Assembly (NCBI GenBank): GCA_015680685.1
Contig: MNCI01016414.1
Coordinates: 1-62,000 of the forward strand
Source of the DNA: Gnetum montanum
Taxonomy: Eukaryota; Streptophyta; Gnetopsida; Gnetales; Gnetaceae
Reading direction: 5' to 3'
DNA length: 62,000 nucleotides
The stretch's first letter is position 1. Every line of letters starts with the position of its first letter. Below the pieces are notes generated by a model, which was not told the origin of the DNA, did not search any database, and saw only the letters and a program-made list of their open reading frames with translations. Made by a program: the position numbers and the translations under genes. Shown here in pieces: positions 34,466 to 46,905 of this stretch.

Positions 34466-34591
34466 CTAAGTTGTTTGTGCGCTAAGTAGAACATAGGAAA
34501 TTATCCACATCATTGGGAAGCTTAAACGAACCCTTAGGATTAATCAGAAGAAAATTTAAACAATAGTCAATAGCACACCAACAAGATAACA

Positions 34592-36640
34592 ATGTCTTCT
34601 TCTCCACACAAAAGCACTTCACCGCCTAGGACCAACACTAGAGAAAGTTGAAGGCATCACACACATAACCAAAATTCACCAGTTCCTCAACAATTCAGTG
34701 TGGTATATGTTTATCATGATGAATATATACCTAACTTTACCTTTTTATTCCATCAAGATGAACAACTACGTTGGAGAGACCTGGAGGGTAACATAGTATT
34801 ACCTCCAAACAGAGTCGCCCCCAACATGCTCCTTTGTGCCCTTGCATGAATAGGCACATCAAAATTATATACTGAGTATGTTGCATGTGATTACAACATA
34901 AGGGACTACCATCCCACAGAAGTGCAACATCAACGGGACTCGCAACAGGAGAGCTATCACACATTGTTGAAGGGCAAAGGACCCCATAATGCTTCACCCA
35001 TCATAAGAGAAATTAAGGGTCATGAACCTATTTCAATAGGTTCTCCACAAAATGATGTTCCCCCTCCTAACAATAGTGAGGATGTGGTGTATCAGAACCT
35101 TTGCTCCATGATACATAACCTTGGTTTTGATCCCCATGAACAGCAAGTGTTCAATGAGGGAACAAAAACACAAGATAATGACAAGCATTGTGATTGTCAT
35201 CACGATCAGGGTTAGGATCACCAAAGGGAAGGTAGGAAACATCATCATGGTGGTGGTTCTCCTTCCTCTTCCCCTTCATCACAACATCCACCCTCTCCTT
35301 CAACATCAGGACATAGTCATAAGGAACCTCACCTTGAGGATAAGGGTAAGAAAAATGAGAAACCTCGATGAGAGAGTTGAGAGCGAGGATGAGGGCACTC
35401 TAGGGAATCAAGTCATGGAAGAAGGGAAAGAAGGGAATAGCGTAAACATCATAAACTCCATGAGAGAGATGACCATGATGAACTCCTACTTGCAACTCGA
35501 AGCATGTTAGACATTATGGAGGCTGTTAAAATACCTACAAGGCACCAAAAAGATAGCTAGATCAAGAGACTAGATATGAATAATATCCCACGATTTGAGG
35601 GGGCATACAATGCTAATCTATAGAATCACGTATAGGCATTTCACAATTCCTGCACCTTGTAGAATCTTGAAAATGAGTGGAAAAAATTAAAGTTGTTCCC
35701 AAGGACACTCATAAAAGAAGAGGAAAGCTGGTACCGGTCCTTAGAACTGGAAACCATTAGGAGGTGGAGTACGATTCTAGAACTATTTAATGATAAATAT
35801 AAAATGTACTCCCGAATGTCCAACTTATGAAAATAGATCAAAGTATGGAAGCATGGAACTCATGAATCCTTGGATGTTTCCATGGACTGATATTATGCAT
35901 TGCTACATCGTTGCCTAGGCCATGGTTACACACAACGAGATTAACTATGCCATCTTGTAGATGGGCTAAGACATGAAACCATGAGAAGCCTTGGGACATA
36001 TTCCCAAGGGAGATTATCTGAACTCAAATCCCATGAGGTTCATATATTTTTGGAGCAAGTAGCTAAGGAAGAAGGAGAGCTACGTAAGAGAGAAAGCACG
36101 GAAGAGTATAGCCATGATCCTCCCCTCCAAAAGAGGAGAGTAAGATTCTATGAGGAGGAGGATGAGTCACCACTCAAAGATTTGGTGAGTAGGAATTAAC
36201 AACAGAAGTTTCGACTAAGGTAGATCAAATGTGGGACTTCTTAGATAGCAGATTTAAAACTGTTTTAAAAATAGTAGAGGAGTGTAAGGAGTGAAGTAGT
36301 GACCATGATAAGAAAAATAAGAGGGATTTAGACCATGCACGTAACAAAGGTAGGGGTAAATTAGCTATCACTAAATAGGCTGTGGATTCAGATATAGACA
36401 ATGATGATGGATGTGAAATATGCCATTATGAACATCCTAAAGAATGTTGCCCAATAATCTCACATCTACAAGAGTCTGGGGTATATGCACTCAACCCAAG
36501 ACTTAACAAACGACAAGCACCCCATCGGTTACCTTATCCCCAAGGTAACCCAAGGCAGTTCCACCAACCATTAACATATTATCCAAGTGGAACTCTGCCA
36601 AAACCTATGGAGCAACACCAATAGTGGCAATACCCACAAT
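34592..36640 (+). pseudogene. A1: Athila-like gag
   Basis: The ATG at 34592 starts MSSSPHKSTSPPR and aligns with the B1 start at 42043. The protein continues through WRDLEGNIVLPP, a His-rich segment (about 35180-35300, with HHDQG and KHHHGGG), the core MNNIPRFEGAYN, ENEWKKLKLFPRTL and ILELFNDKYKMYS, and ends near a zinc-knuckle-like CEICHYEHPKECC at about 36410. It shows the Athila gag pattern of a small-domain core followed by KLFPFSL-like and F-KYFP-like blocks (family knowledge). Stops and at least one shift interrupt it. Confidence 0.75.
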
Positions 36641-37890
36641 CATGGGGGATGCCACCGCCATGGCAACAATACCCTTACCAGCAACTGAACCCATATGGCT
36701 ATTACGTGCAGCAGCCAATCTCTCCACATGACTTTGTTGGTCGTGTGACACCACCACATTACCGCTAAGATTGGGAGTATTATAGGAATCTTTCTCCTAG
36801 GAGAGACACACCACATGGATACCATCCTCCAAACCCATCTGCAACTCTTACACCGATAGCTCCACTACCATCCACTCCAGAAATGCAAGGGGAACTCCCC
36901 ACTCAACCGCAGCAACACAATGCTACGAGAGCTGTAAACCTTCAACGTACTACTAGTTCTAAAAACCATACAAAGAGAAGACATTTCTTCAAAATCAAAA
37001 GCCCAAAAAAGCTCTCACAACCACAAGCGGTTGAGCCTCTAAATGCTCCTCCATCAATTAAGGCTTTGGAGCTCTCTTCAAACGAACAACAAAGCTCAAC
37101 GCATACTATTATGTTAACACATACTGTCACTGACTGGATAAAGGTGGACCACCTTCTCAGGAAACTCTCTAATCCTGGAAGTCCCTTAATCTACCTCCAA
37201 ATCACTAGGAATGAATCACATAAAGCTCTTCTTGACTCAAGTTCCAGAGTCAACTTGATATCGCAAGAAATGTATAAAGCCTAAAACCTTCCTCCACTAA
37301 AGAAAAGCAATTTTTACTTAGCACTAGCTAACCAGTCCATCACTATTTCCTTAGGATTGGTGGAGGACATCATTACCACTATGTGTGGTTGGTCATACCT
37401 AGTTGATCTCGTAGTGATATAAGTCAACAATGACAAGGGGGACTTCCCAATAATAATGGGAAGGGCATGGCTAAGTACTGTGAATGCATGCCTAGGGATC
37501 TATGATCTTTCCTTGGAAATATCTAAGGAAAACACTTATGGAAAGATTGAGAAGAAGAAGGTTCCATGCATCACATACAGTGATACAGAGGGTGATAGCG
37601 TACGAGAGCATTCAGCATCTCCTACATGCAACCGGTGTGCCTAAGAAGTTAACATACAAAAGTGCCTATATGTAGCAACCACACAATAAGAGAACACCCA
37701 GTGGTTGATAGGTAATCAAGACAATAACCCACCAATATGCATGGAACTAATCGGGGAACCAACTTGCGCCCACGAAGAAAGCATAGATGCACTAGAGCAA
37801 GAGTGTCACCAACTTCCAACCCTTAATCTGAAACCACCAATCGAGGGAAGTTGGAAACTTTTGGAAAATCCTAATGAGTACTCTGATAAG
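36641..37890 (+). pseudogene. A1: gag-pol linker and aspartic protease remnant
   Basis: A Tyr/Gln/Pro-rich linker (NPYGYYVQQPISP) leads to the protease. ALLDSSSRVNLISQEMY replaces the usual Asp-(Ser/Thr)-Gly active site with Asp-Ser-Ser. FPIIMGRAWLSTVNACLGI matches the end of the domain (ILGRPWLATA-A in relatives). The aligned part continues to about 37870, where similarity jumps to the end of B1 integrase. Confidence 0.75.
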
Positions 37891-39913
37891 AGAATACTAG
37901 TCTGTGTGAAACTGACCAACCCTTATCATGAACCTAGAACGGTCTATGCACATAGCACATTTGAGAGAGGATGATCTCACTCACTATTTCGGATCTCTCC
38001 CTTCCAATTCAGTCATGGGGAAGATGGCCACCTATGCTAATCATTTGAGGCCCTTAGTTCTTTTTAAATTTTTTTTACACATTTTTATTTTACACTTTTT
38101 TAAAAAAAAATTATTTAACTTTTCTTATTTTTGTTTTACAACATCATTTATACTTTTTCATTTCTTTGTGTGTTTTCTTATTTTGTTTGATTCGTCACCT
38201 AATAAGTGCTCTGATGGTAATATGAATTGTATTCCATTGATTGCTAATGTTTGGTTTTTACCTTTAAGCTATGATGTTGATACTAAGGTATGGTTCTTTT
38301 GATGTAATAGGAAATGAGTCCACATCACCCATGCATCAATAAATTTCTATGGTATCTCTTGGCTTGGAACTGTACAGTCCCTTTCCCAACAATAAGAACT
38401 ATCAATGAATTAGTGACTGGGTATTTCTCAAACGAAGGAAGGACTCAAGGATTGAAAAAGGTGTGACTTCAAGGGGATTTAATGCATTTGTGCTGGCCAT
38501 TCTCTTGGGTTCTTGAATGTTTTCTTCTTAAGTTTTCTTACCATTCTGACATTGCCGCATTATCAAGAAGCTGAGAAAATAAAAATAATAAGTCTTTGCA
38601 TGGTGTGGTTCTCATGCAAAAATACAAAAAAAAACAATGAGAATTTAAAGCACACCCCTTAGACAAAATAATCATTTAGGCTACAAGCACTAGTTATGGA
38701 ACTAAAATAAACACGTTCCCTCTAACTAAGGCCCTTCTCACTTCCTAAACTCTCCTCATTCATTTCATCGGAATGGTGGTGGCTCTTTGGTGAAGACATT
38801 CTTGTTGCTTCAAGTGGATGGATTGGCCAAATGTATTAATGTGAAGTCACTAGATGTGGATTGTTTGAGGCCAGATTTGGAATGAGATCTACTAAGTCAC
38901 ATTAACCATTAATACACAAGAGGCTGTACACCACCTTGTTCTTGGGATTCTATCCATTCTCTTCTCTCCATCTTTCTCTCCATTGTTCACCTCATTGTCG
39001 ATTATATCAATAGTCTATATTTTGGTTGATGCATTGTTTTCTTTTTGGTAAACTCTTGTGGTTAAGACTTTAAATCTTATCTCCAAATGACATTCTTCAA
39101 GCCTACAGACTCTTTGAATGTGGGATTGTCAGGGCATTAAGGGCATGAGCCTGCTTTGGGAAGGACCCACTAGCATTCCTATTTGGTGCATTCATTAATT
39201 TCTTTCCCTTAAACATTTTTGCAATCACCATTTATTTTGATTCATCTCCATCTTTGACATCCATTTTATTGGTGTGGCCATTGTTTCTTTTTCTCCATAT
39301 TTCTTATTCCTTATCTTTTTCCATTCTACCATTGTCAGAGGTTTGCTCTCAGTCATGGGGGTCTTGGTCCAATTTTTTCAATTTTCTCCTAACCCCTACA
39401 CCTCAGGTAGTTACCAGTATTATATCTCCAAATCTATATCAGCCATATCACAACTCAGCGAATGGACCTTACACCGAAGCAAGGTATCAATTGCATTATG
39501 ATTCATTTACCCTTGCTAATATAAGAATTGTGTTATATGTGTAGATGGTAATCATACAACAATGGATTGGATCTGGACGAAACACTTGGAATGGACTGGT
39601 GCGGAAGCAATTACACAAGGAACAAGATTGATAGCATGCTTATGAATGAATAATGAAAAGCACCTTCTTGGCATCGGCAACAACAAACTTCTTCTTTTCT
39701 CTCTTTCTTCTTTCTTCTCTCTCAGCTGCCAAATAAGGTTGGATGTTAAATGTGTATAGTGTTCACTCCTATTATCATGAACACTAAATTTTGACATGTA
39801 TTGTAATGATGATCCATTCACATGTCACCCCATCTACCATTAGTGTCATTCAAGTCAATAATCCCATACCTTCCCAATATTTTGTGAGGAACTCGAGGAC
39901 AAGTTTTTATTCA
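37891..39913 (+). other. A1: last pol remnant and 3' untranslated region
   Basis: The first 60-80 bp match the stop region of B1 pol (around 48095-48180). The remaining 1.9 kb aligns with B1 48180-50130 (for example the phrase starting AAGTCTTTGCATGGTGTGG). I see no envelope-like ORF, and the open frames (37928-38302, 39254-39544) are short and not shared in the same form. Confidence 0.65.
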
Positions 39914-39932
39914 GTCCATGCACTGTAAGGTT
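39914..39932. repeat. A1: inverted copy of a U5 segment at the 3' LTR junction
   Basis: GTCCATGCACTGTAAGGTT is the reverse complement, with one mismatch, of 33925-33943 in the A1 5' LTR. It stands where the polypurine tract and U3 start would be expected. Confidence 0.8.
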
Positions 39933-39944
39933 AAATTAGGATTT

Positions 39945-40436
39945 TTTATCAAGTTTAAACTAATTAGAATTTAATTAATGTTAAATGCTTAAATTCTTTC
40001 TTAGATAATTAATCAATATCTCTCAACCCTCAACTCCTAGTTAAGTGCATTCAGTACGACCACTTCGAGCACGTGTGCTACGCTTGGTAACCCAGTAACA
40101 AATAGTGTTTGGTAATCCCAGTAGTGTTGCACTAGTTCAAGGTGTGTACGGTAAGTGGAAATGGATACTGATGCTAGGATGATTAAATCTTAGTTAGTGA
40201 AACTTAGTTACTTAGTCTCTTCATCCTATCCTCTCTTAGCATAGGCGATAAAAAGATAAAAGACATAAAAATCACATGCCTCAAGCTTACTTAACCATAC
40301 AACCATGACAAATACAAGTAAGCTTGGGAAGACAACGATTGATTAACCTTAAGTGTTCCATAAGGTGTGTAAGCACTTAGTCCTTGGAGTTCGACTGGAT
40401 TTATGGTTGAGTGTAGGGCTACCTCACCACTCATTA
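39945..40436 (+). repeat. A1: 3' LTR, truncated at its 5' side
   Basis: It aligns with the 5' LTR from about 33945 to the end (ACTCATTA, one change from ACTCATCA), but U3, the TATA box and R are missing, about 255 bp. GATTT follows at 40437. Confidence 0.85.
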
Positions 40437-40441
40437 GATTT
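40437..40441. repeat. A1 target-site duplication, right
   Basis: GATTT, identical to 33685-33689. Confidence 0.75.
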
Positions 40442-41060
40442 TACTAAGATTTCTATGATGATATTTTAAATATAAGGAGGATGATCTACTCATTGCAACT
40501 TAATACTAGCAAAAGATTGTCAACAAAGAAGCTTGAAGATTTTCTATAATAAAGAATTCATGGTTCCCAAATGTCAAGCTTCATCTCATGTCCTTTAAGG
40601 TAGCAATTCTTTATTGCATAATATATTTTTACGCTAAAATAATGTCCTTACTTCTTTTGATCAAGTTCATAGCTTGCTTGAGAGGGAAAATTTTCAATTC
40701 CTTACCACTTTTAGGTTTGTTAATTTACTAGTTTTTCCAATTTTTAAACTTTCCCAATACAAGGGTATTCTTTCAAAGTGGTTTAACTAGTATGATAATA
40801 AGAAAAGTACTATTTTTCAATTAGTTTTTGGAGTGGAAATAGTCCTTCCTCTTGATATTAAAGTAATCTTAGGCTTTTAGCAAGGAGAGGATCTTTTAAT
40901 TCCTTCAACTTATTCTCAAGAATTTAAATTTCTTGATAAGATAGAATTATCTAATTATGTTACTCATTCCACCATTTGCAAAAACCAATTTGTTTGTAAA
41001 GATTTCATTAATGATGCTCACTTTGACTTATGTCTATTCATTAGTAGCAAGGTTCTATGG
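40442..41060 (+). pseudogene. E1 internal: opposite-strand ORF, 5' portion, plant-mobile-domain-like
   Basis: The + strand reads TIFQLVFGVEIVLPLDIKVI then LGFQQGEDLLIP and SQEFKFLDKIELSNYVTH. The first resembles the plant mobile domain pattern FHLPFGE-TITLDDV--LLGLP--G. The frame continues with few stops to the B1 insertion point, and resumes at 50987 if B1 is removed. It runs opposite to E1 transcription. The identity is a pattern judgement without alignment. Its upstream end is cut by A1 or lies in 32.1-33.7 kb. Confidence 0.45.
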
Positions 41061-41065
41061 TATAG
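41061..41065. repeat. B1 target-site duplication, left
   Basis: TATAG, identical to 50982-50986. Confidence 0.9.
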
Positions 41066-41906
41066 TGATGAATCGCGATATCGAGGCCGTGATGTCGCAT
41101 CCCTGATATCGGGTACACGATATCAAGGCTTACCATGTGATGTCGGATACCCGATATCGGGACCTGCCTCCTTGCCTATAAATAAGAGGTGGGTGCACTT
41201 GGTTTTTTAATTAAATAGTTAGTCCCTTAGCCAAACTCTTACGTTTTCTTCCCTCCAGAGTTAGAATTATTTCTATGTGCCCATAGTAGGAGTCATCAAG
41301 TGAACGGATCTTTATTTGAGCATTATGTACCTAAGCACACATTGTGTACGATAATAAAGATGAACTTTATGATAAACCTTGTAGCATCCAGAATAGATTA
41401 ATTAGTGTTAATTGATGTTATTACATGCTTTCTTAGTTAATTAATGATTCTCTATCACCCTACAACTCTCCTAAGTAAATACACTCAATACGATCACTTC
41501 GAGCATGCATGTAACACTTGGTAACCTAGTAACGATTAGCGTTTGGTAATCCTAATAGTGTTGCGCTAGTTTAGGATGTGTACGGAAAGCGAGAACAGAT
41601 ACTAGTGTTAGGATTAGTTAAACCCTAGTTAATCAGTACTTAAGTTAAATTAGTCACTTAATTATCTCACTCTCCTCCGTTATTAGCAGTAGGACATAAA
41701 AACATAAAAGCTATAAAAATCATATGCCTCAAGCTTACTTAACCATGCAATAGTGACATACAAGTAAGTTTGGGAAGATAATGATCAACCAACCTTTCCT
41801 TGTTCCACAAGGGCACATAAGCACTTAGTCCTTGGAATTTGACCAGATCGTGCGTAAAATGCTTGTATTCGTATGGTTGAGCGTAGGGGTACCTCACCAC
41901 TCATCA
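41066..41906 (+). repeat. B1: 5' LTR
   Basis: 841 bp. U3 is only about 110 bp and carries GATATC at 41077, 41105, 41119 and 41153. TATAAATA is at 41177-41184. The end ACTCATCA is followed by one base and the PBS. Confidence 0.93.
41177..41184 (+). promoter_or_regulatory. B1 5' LTR TATA box
   Basis: TATAAATA in the context CTTGCC-TATAAATA-AGAGG, conserved in the 3' LTR (50252) and in A1. Confidence 0.75.
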
Positions 41907-41907
41907 T

Positions 41908-41925
41908 TGGCACCATTGTCGGGGA
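41908..41925 (+). promoter_or_regulatory. B1: primer binding site
   Basis: TGGCACCATTGTCGGGGA, three differences from the Athila tRNA-Asp site TGGCGCCGTTGCCGGGGA, one base after the LTR. Confidence 0.8.
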
Positions 41926-42042
41926 CTTAGTTGTTTGTGTGCTAATTAGAACTTAGGAAATCATTCACATCATTGGAATGAACCCTTAGGGTTGATTGAG
42001 AAAATAATAAGCAAGAGTACATTGCACACTAAATAGACAAGT

Positions 42043-43950
42043 ATGTCTCCTTCTTCGTATGAAACAACCTCATTGCCTAGGTTTGAAACAGGAAACAATC
42101 AACGGCATAATACACATGATGTTGATCCGCCAGCCCCTCAACAAGTTTGAGTGGTATATATTCATCCTAATAAGTATCTATCATACTTCACCTTTATCCT
42201 TCATTAAGATGAAAAATTGCATTGGCGAGACTTAGAAGGTAACATAGTGTTACCTCTTGATCATTCAGTCCCAAGCATACTTCTTCGTGCTCTCACATGA
42301 ATTGGCATGCTACACTTACACATAGAATATGTTGTGCAAGACCATGACTTGAGATAATACTTTCCCATAGAGGCACAACATCAAAGGGACTTGCAATAGA
42401 AGAGACATCATAAGTCTTTGAAGGGTAAGTGATCCTAGGATGTCCCACATGTCTTAAGCAAAAATGATGGTGATGTACCTACCTCAAGTAGTTGTCCACA
42501 CAACGATGTTCCTCCCCTTGACTTTGGCCAAGGGGTCGTTTATCAAAACCTTCATTCCACTATTCATAACCCAGATTCTAATATCCATGGGCATAAAGGG
42601 TCTGAAAAAGAAACACAGACACATGATAAACACAAACATTCTGATTACAATCGCGATCAAGGTTGAGATCGTTGAAGAGAAGGTAGCAAACATCATCATG
42701 ATGAAGGTTCCCCTTCTTCTCCACCTTCATCATCTCCTTCACACTCTCCTTCAGTATTCAGATGCAATCATAAAGAAAATTACCATGGGGATGGAGGTAG
42801 GCAAAGTGGAAGTCATAGATGAAACAGCCAGGAAAGGGGATGAGGGCACTCTAGAGAATCACAACATAGAACAAGGGAGAGTAGGGAACAACATAGGCAT
42901 CATAGACACCATGGATGAGATGATCATGATGAACCCCTACTCACTACTCAAAGTATGTCAGACATAACTAAGGCTATTAGAATTTTAACAAGGCACCAAG
43001 AATATAGTAGGATCAAGAGATTAGATATGAACAATATCCCATGATTTGAAGGGGGATACAACGTTGATCCTCAAAATCACTTACAAGCATTCCATGATGT
43101 GTGTGCCTTTTAAAACATAGAGAACGAATGGAAAAAACTTAAGTTGTTCCTACAGACACTAGTTAAATAAGTGGAAAGTTGGTACCAGTCCTTAGAACTG
43201 AAATCCATTCATAGATTAAGTACTATGTTAGAATTATTCAATGATAAGTACCAAACGTACTCATGATTTTCGAACCTTTGAAAGCAAATCCAAGGCTGGA
43301 AACAAGGAGGACATGAATGCTTAGATGTTTCCATGGGTTGATACTATGCATTGTTACATCATTATCCTAGCCATACCATCTCGTAGATGGGCTTAGGCAT
43401 GAAACGAGAAGAACCCTTGGGACTTATGCCCAAGGAAGACTATCCAAGCATAGGTCTCATAAAATTCAAAGACTATTGGAGCAAGTTACTAAGGAAGAAT
43501 ATGAGCTATGGAAAAGAGAAAGTGCAGAAGAGTATAACCGAGATTCTTCCCTCTGGAAGAGAGGAGTAAGATTTTATGAGGATGAAGAAGAGTCACCACT
43601 CGAAGAGATGGTGAATAGGAAAACTTTGCCTATCCAAAAGTTGACATCAAAAGTATCGACAAAGGTAGAAAAAATGTGTAATTCCCTAGATAATAGATTT
43701 CAATCTGTTCTTAAAATAGTAGAGGAGTCTAAAGAGCATGGTAGTGATTGTGAAAAAATAAAAAAGAGAGAAGCTGAACATGCACGTAGTAAGGGTAAGG
43801 GCAAAGTTGCCATCATTGAAGAGGTTTTGGAGTCAAAAATCAACAATGATAGTGGATGCAAGATATATCAATATGACCATCCTAAGGGATGTTACCTTGT
43901 AATCTCACATCTACAGGAGTCTGGGATGTATGCACTCAACCCATGATTGA
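42043..43950 (+). pseudogene. B1: Athila-like gag
   Basis: The ATG at 42043 opens MSPSSYETTSLPRF, parallel to A1. Later blocks are WRDLEGNIVLPL, a His/Ser-rich segment (about 42630-42760), MNNIP-FEGGYNVDPQNHL and LELFNDKYQTYS. The last part, 43476-43946, is in another frame and is rich in Glu/Lys (EEYELWKRESAEEYNRDSS). It ends in GCKIYQYDHPKGCY, a zinc-knuckle-like block in which the second Cys is Tyr (A1 has CEIC). Stops are scattered in the first half. Confidence 0.75.
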
Positions 43951-45100
43951 ACAAATGGCAAACACCCTAAAGGTTACCTTATCCTCAAGGTAACCCAAGA
44001 TAGTTCCACCAACCCTTAATGTATTATCCCATTGGAACTCCACCACAACCGATTGAGCAATATCAATAGTGGAAATACCCACAGTCATGGGGAATGGCAC
44101 CACTAAGGTTACAGTATCCTTACTGGCAGCCTAACATGTATGGATATTACGTGCAGCAGCCAATCTCTCCATGTGACTCTACCAGTTACAGTACTCCTCA
44201 ACCTCACTACCAAGCTTATGAGTATTATAGGACTCCTTCTCCTAGGGCCAATGTTCCACAAACATACCATCCTTCTCATCTAGCCACATCTCTTCCACCA
44301 ATAGCTCAATTACCACCTACTCCATCTATGCAGGATGAAATCCCTACCCATCCGCAACAACATAATGCCATAAGGGTTGTTAATTCTCAACCTACTATTG
44401 GTTCCAACAACCACATGAAGAAAAGACCTTTCTTTAGAACCAACAGTCCAACCAAGCCCTTGCAATCACAAGTGGATAATTCCTTAGATGCCTTCATATC
44501 AATCAAAAATTCGGAGCCTCCTTCAACTCAACCACCACACTCAATGCATATGGTCATGCTAACACATGCCATTACTGATTGGATCAAAGCTGGCCATCTT
44601 CCCAAGAAATTCTCTGATCCTGGGAGTGCTCTGATATACTTACAAATCACTGGAAATGAACAGTGCAAGGCTCTTTTGGATTTATGTTCTGGTGTCAACT
44701 TAATTTCTCAAGAAATATAAAAGGCTTGCAATCTGCCTCCATTGAAAAAGAGCAACATTCGTCTAGAGTTGGCCAAACAGTCCATCACTATCCCATTGGA
44801 ACTAGTGGAGGACATTGTTAACACTATTTGTGAGTGGTCGTACCAAGCTGATTTCCTAGTGATTCAGGTGAATAATGGTAAGGGGAACTTCCCAATCATA
44901 ATGGGAAGAGCATGGCTAAGCATAGTTAATGTGCGCCTAGGAATCTATGATCTTTCCATGGAAATATTAAAGGAAAACACATTCAAAAAGATCAAGAAGA
45001 AGAAAGTTCCATGCATCACATACAATGACACAGGGTGTAATTGCATGCAGAGGTCATGGGTTATGCAAATTTTAACATTTCCTGCATGCAATTAGTGTGC
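43951..45100 (+). pseudogene. B1: gag-pol linker and aspartic protease
   Basis: The open stretch 44094-44720 covers a Pro/Gln/Tyr-rich linker (YGYYVQQPISP) and the start of the protease. QCKALLDLCSGVNLISQEI has the catalytic Asp, but the following residues are Leu-Cys-Ser instead of Ser/Thr-Gly. After a stop, 44742-45095 continues with FPIIMGRAWLSIVNVRLGI, the end of the domain. It aligns with A1 36650-37640. Confidence 0.8.
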
Positions 45101-45259
45101 ACAAGTGATCAACATACAAAGATGCTTGTATGCAATAGCCACACAACAAGAAGGCACCCAATGGTTGACAGTTGATCAAGAAAGTAGTTTAATCATATGC
45201 ATAGAACCAATTGAGGGTTTGACTTGCACTTACATTGATAGCATAGACACATTAGAGTA

Positions 45260-46905
45260 AGTCCACCGCCAACTTCCAAACCTTAACCTCGAAAATATCA
45301 ACTAGAGGAAGTTGGAAATCCCTGAGAAATTTAACTAGGATCCTCTCAAGCTGAAACCATTTCCCACCGATATAGAATACACATTCCTTAAAAATGGAAA
45401 TTCGGTAATTATTAATGCTAAGCTTGCTTCGCAATAAAAAGAGAGACTGTTGAAAGTGATAAATAGATGGTCAAAAGCCTTCACTTGGTCATATCCTAAA
45501 TTAACTAGAATAGATTCTAGGATATGCCAACATAGGATTTACACCAACCCCTCCATGAAGCTTCGAAAACAACTGCAGAGGCGTTTGAACCCAAAATTGA
45601 AGCAAGTAGTTAAAGAAGAAATCAAACAGCTTCTCAAGGCTTGGTTCATATACCCCATTGTTGATAGAGAGTGGGTTAGCCCCTTTGTTATTATGCTTAA
45701 AAAGGGAGGAAAATGGAGGGTGTGCCTAAATATGGCAATATTCAAAGATCACTTTTCATTGCCATTTGTTGACCAAGTCTTAGACACCATCATAGGGCAT
45801 TACTATTACAATTTTCTAGATGGATATAGCAAATATAACCAAATACAAATAGCCCTAGAAGACCAAGCCAAGACTACGTTCACCAGTCCTTGGGGAATGT
45901 TTGCATACAAACAGATATTGCTTGGCTTGTGCAATGCCCCTACAACATTTCAATGACTAGTTCTAAGAATATTCTAGCAGTAGATAGGAAATGGTGTGGA
46001 GGTCTTTATGGACAACTTCTTCACTTATGGAGCAAACTTTGATCAAGCCTTGGCCAATTAGAGAAAGTGTTAAAAAGATGTGTAGAAACCAATTTGAGGC
46101 TCAATTGCTAGAAAATCCATTTGATGGTCCAAGAGGGCATAGTACTAGGGTAGAAAATCTCAAACACAAGGATAGAGATAGACCCTAAGAAAATCAAAGT
46201 TATCCAAGGAATTACCTATCAACCAAAAATTGTCAAAGATATTTGGTCATTCCTTGGACACATTGGCTACTATAAGAAATTTATTAAGAACTTCTCAAAG
46301 GTTTCCAAACCATTGGTGGAATTAACGAAAAAGAACGTACCTTTCGAATGGACCAGGGAATGCAAACTCGCTTTCCAAACTTAAAACAAAAGCTAGTAGA
46401 AACATCCATTCTACAAGCTCCTAACTAGTTCAAACCATTCCATATCATGACTGACATGTCCAACTATGCCCTAGGAGCCATAATTACATATTTAGATGAC
46501 CAGAAGTGCCCTTACTACATCCATTGTGCAAGTAGAAGTATCACTAGGGCATAGCTTAACTACACAACCACAGAGAAAGAATTAATGGCTATAGTGTTTG
46601 CACTAGAAAATTTTAGACACTATGTATTGGGATATAAAGTATATATACATACATATAATAGTGCAATCTGGTTCCTCATGAATAAGCCAATGGTAAGCCC
46701 TCATATCATACGATGGCTTGTAATCTTACAAGAGTTCAATCTTACAATGATTGATCATAAAGGCACTGAGAACGTAGTTGCTGATCATCTATCTCGATTG
46801 CAATGGGATAACAAAGAGGACGAGTATCCAATTTCTGATTTTTTTCCTAATGAATTTCTATTTTCTAGTGTAGTGAATAATCAATCACCCATAGAGACAA
46901 ACTAG
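45260..46905 (+). pseudogene. B1: reverse transcriptase and RNase H
   Basis: The RT begins around SRICQHRIYTNPSMKLRKQ and continues through RRLNPKLKQVVKEEIKQLL, VSPFVIMLKKGGKWRVCL, KDHFSLPFVDQVLD, FLDGYSKYNQIQIALEDQ and LGLCNAPTTFQ, an Athila signature. The catalytic box reads VFMDNF, with the second Asp (46014-46016) changed to Asn. RNase H follows: FKPFHIMTDMSNYALGAII, LNYTTTEKELMAIVFALENF and ENVVADHLSRLQW (the end of the 46585-46905 stretch). Frameshifts lie near 45960 and 46380. Confidence 0.9.

Larger units (their letters stand above)
33690..40436 (+). mobile_element. A1: Athila-like Ty3/gypsy element, RT and integrase deleted
   Basis: Its LTRs, PBS, gag, protease and 3' region align with those of B1, so the two belong to one family. 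It is bounded by GATTT duplications. Compared with B1, about 2.75 kb covering RT, RNase H and integrase is missing at about 37870-37890, and the 3' LTR has lost its first quarter-kilobase. It lies inside E1. Gag and protease are stop-ridden but keep long open stretches. Confidence 0.85.

Noticed and set aside
37928-39544. Envelope-like gene in the A1 3' region
   Set aside because: Frames are short and hydrophobic only through T-rich sequence, and are not conserved in B1.
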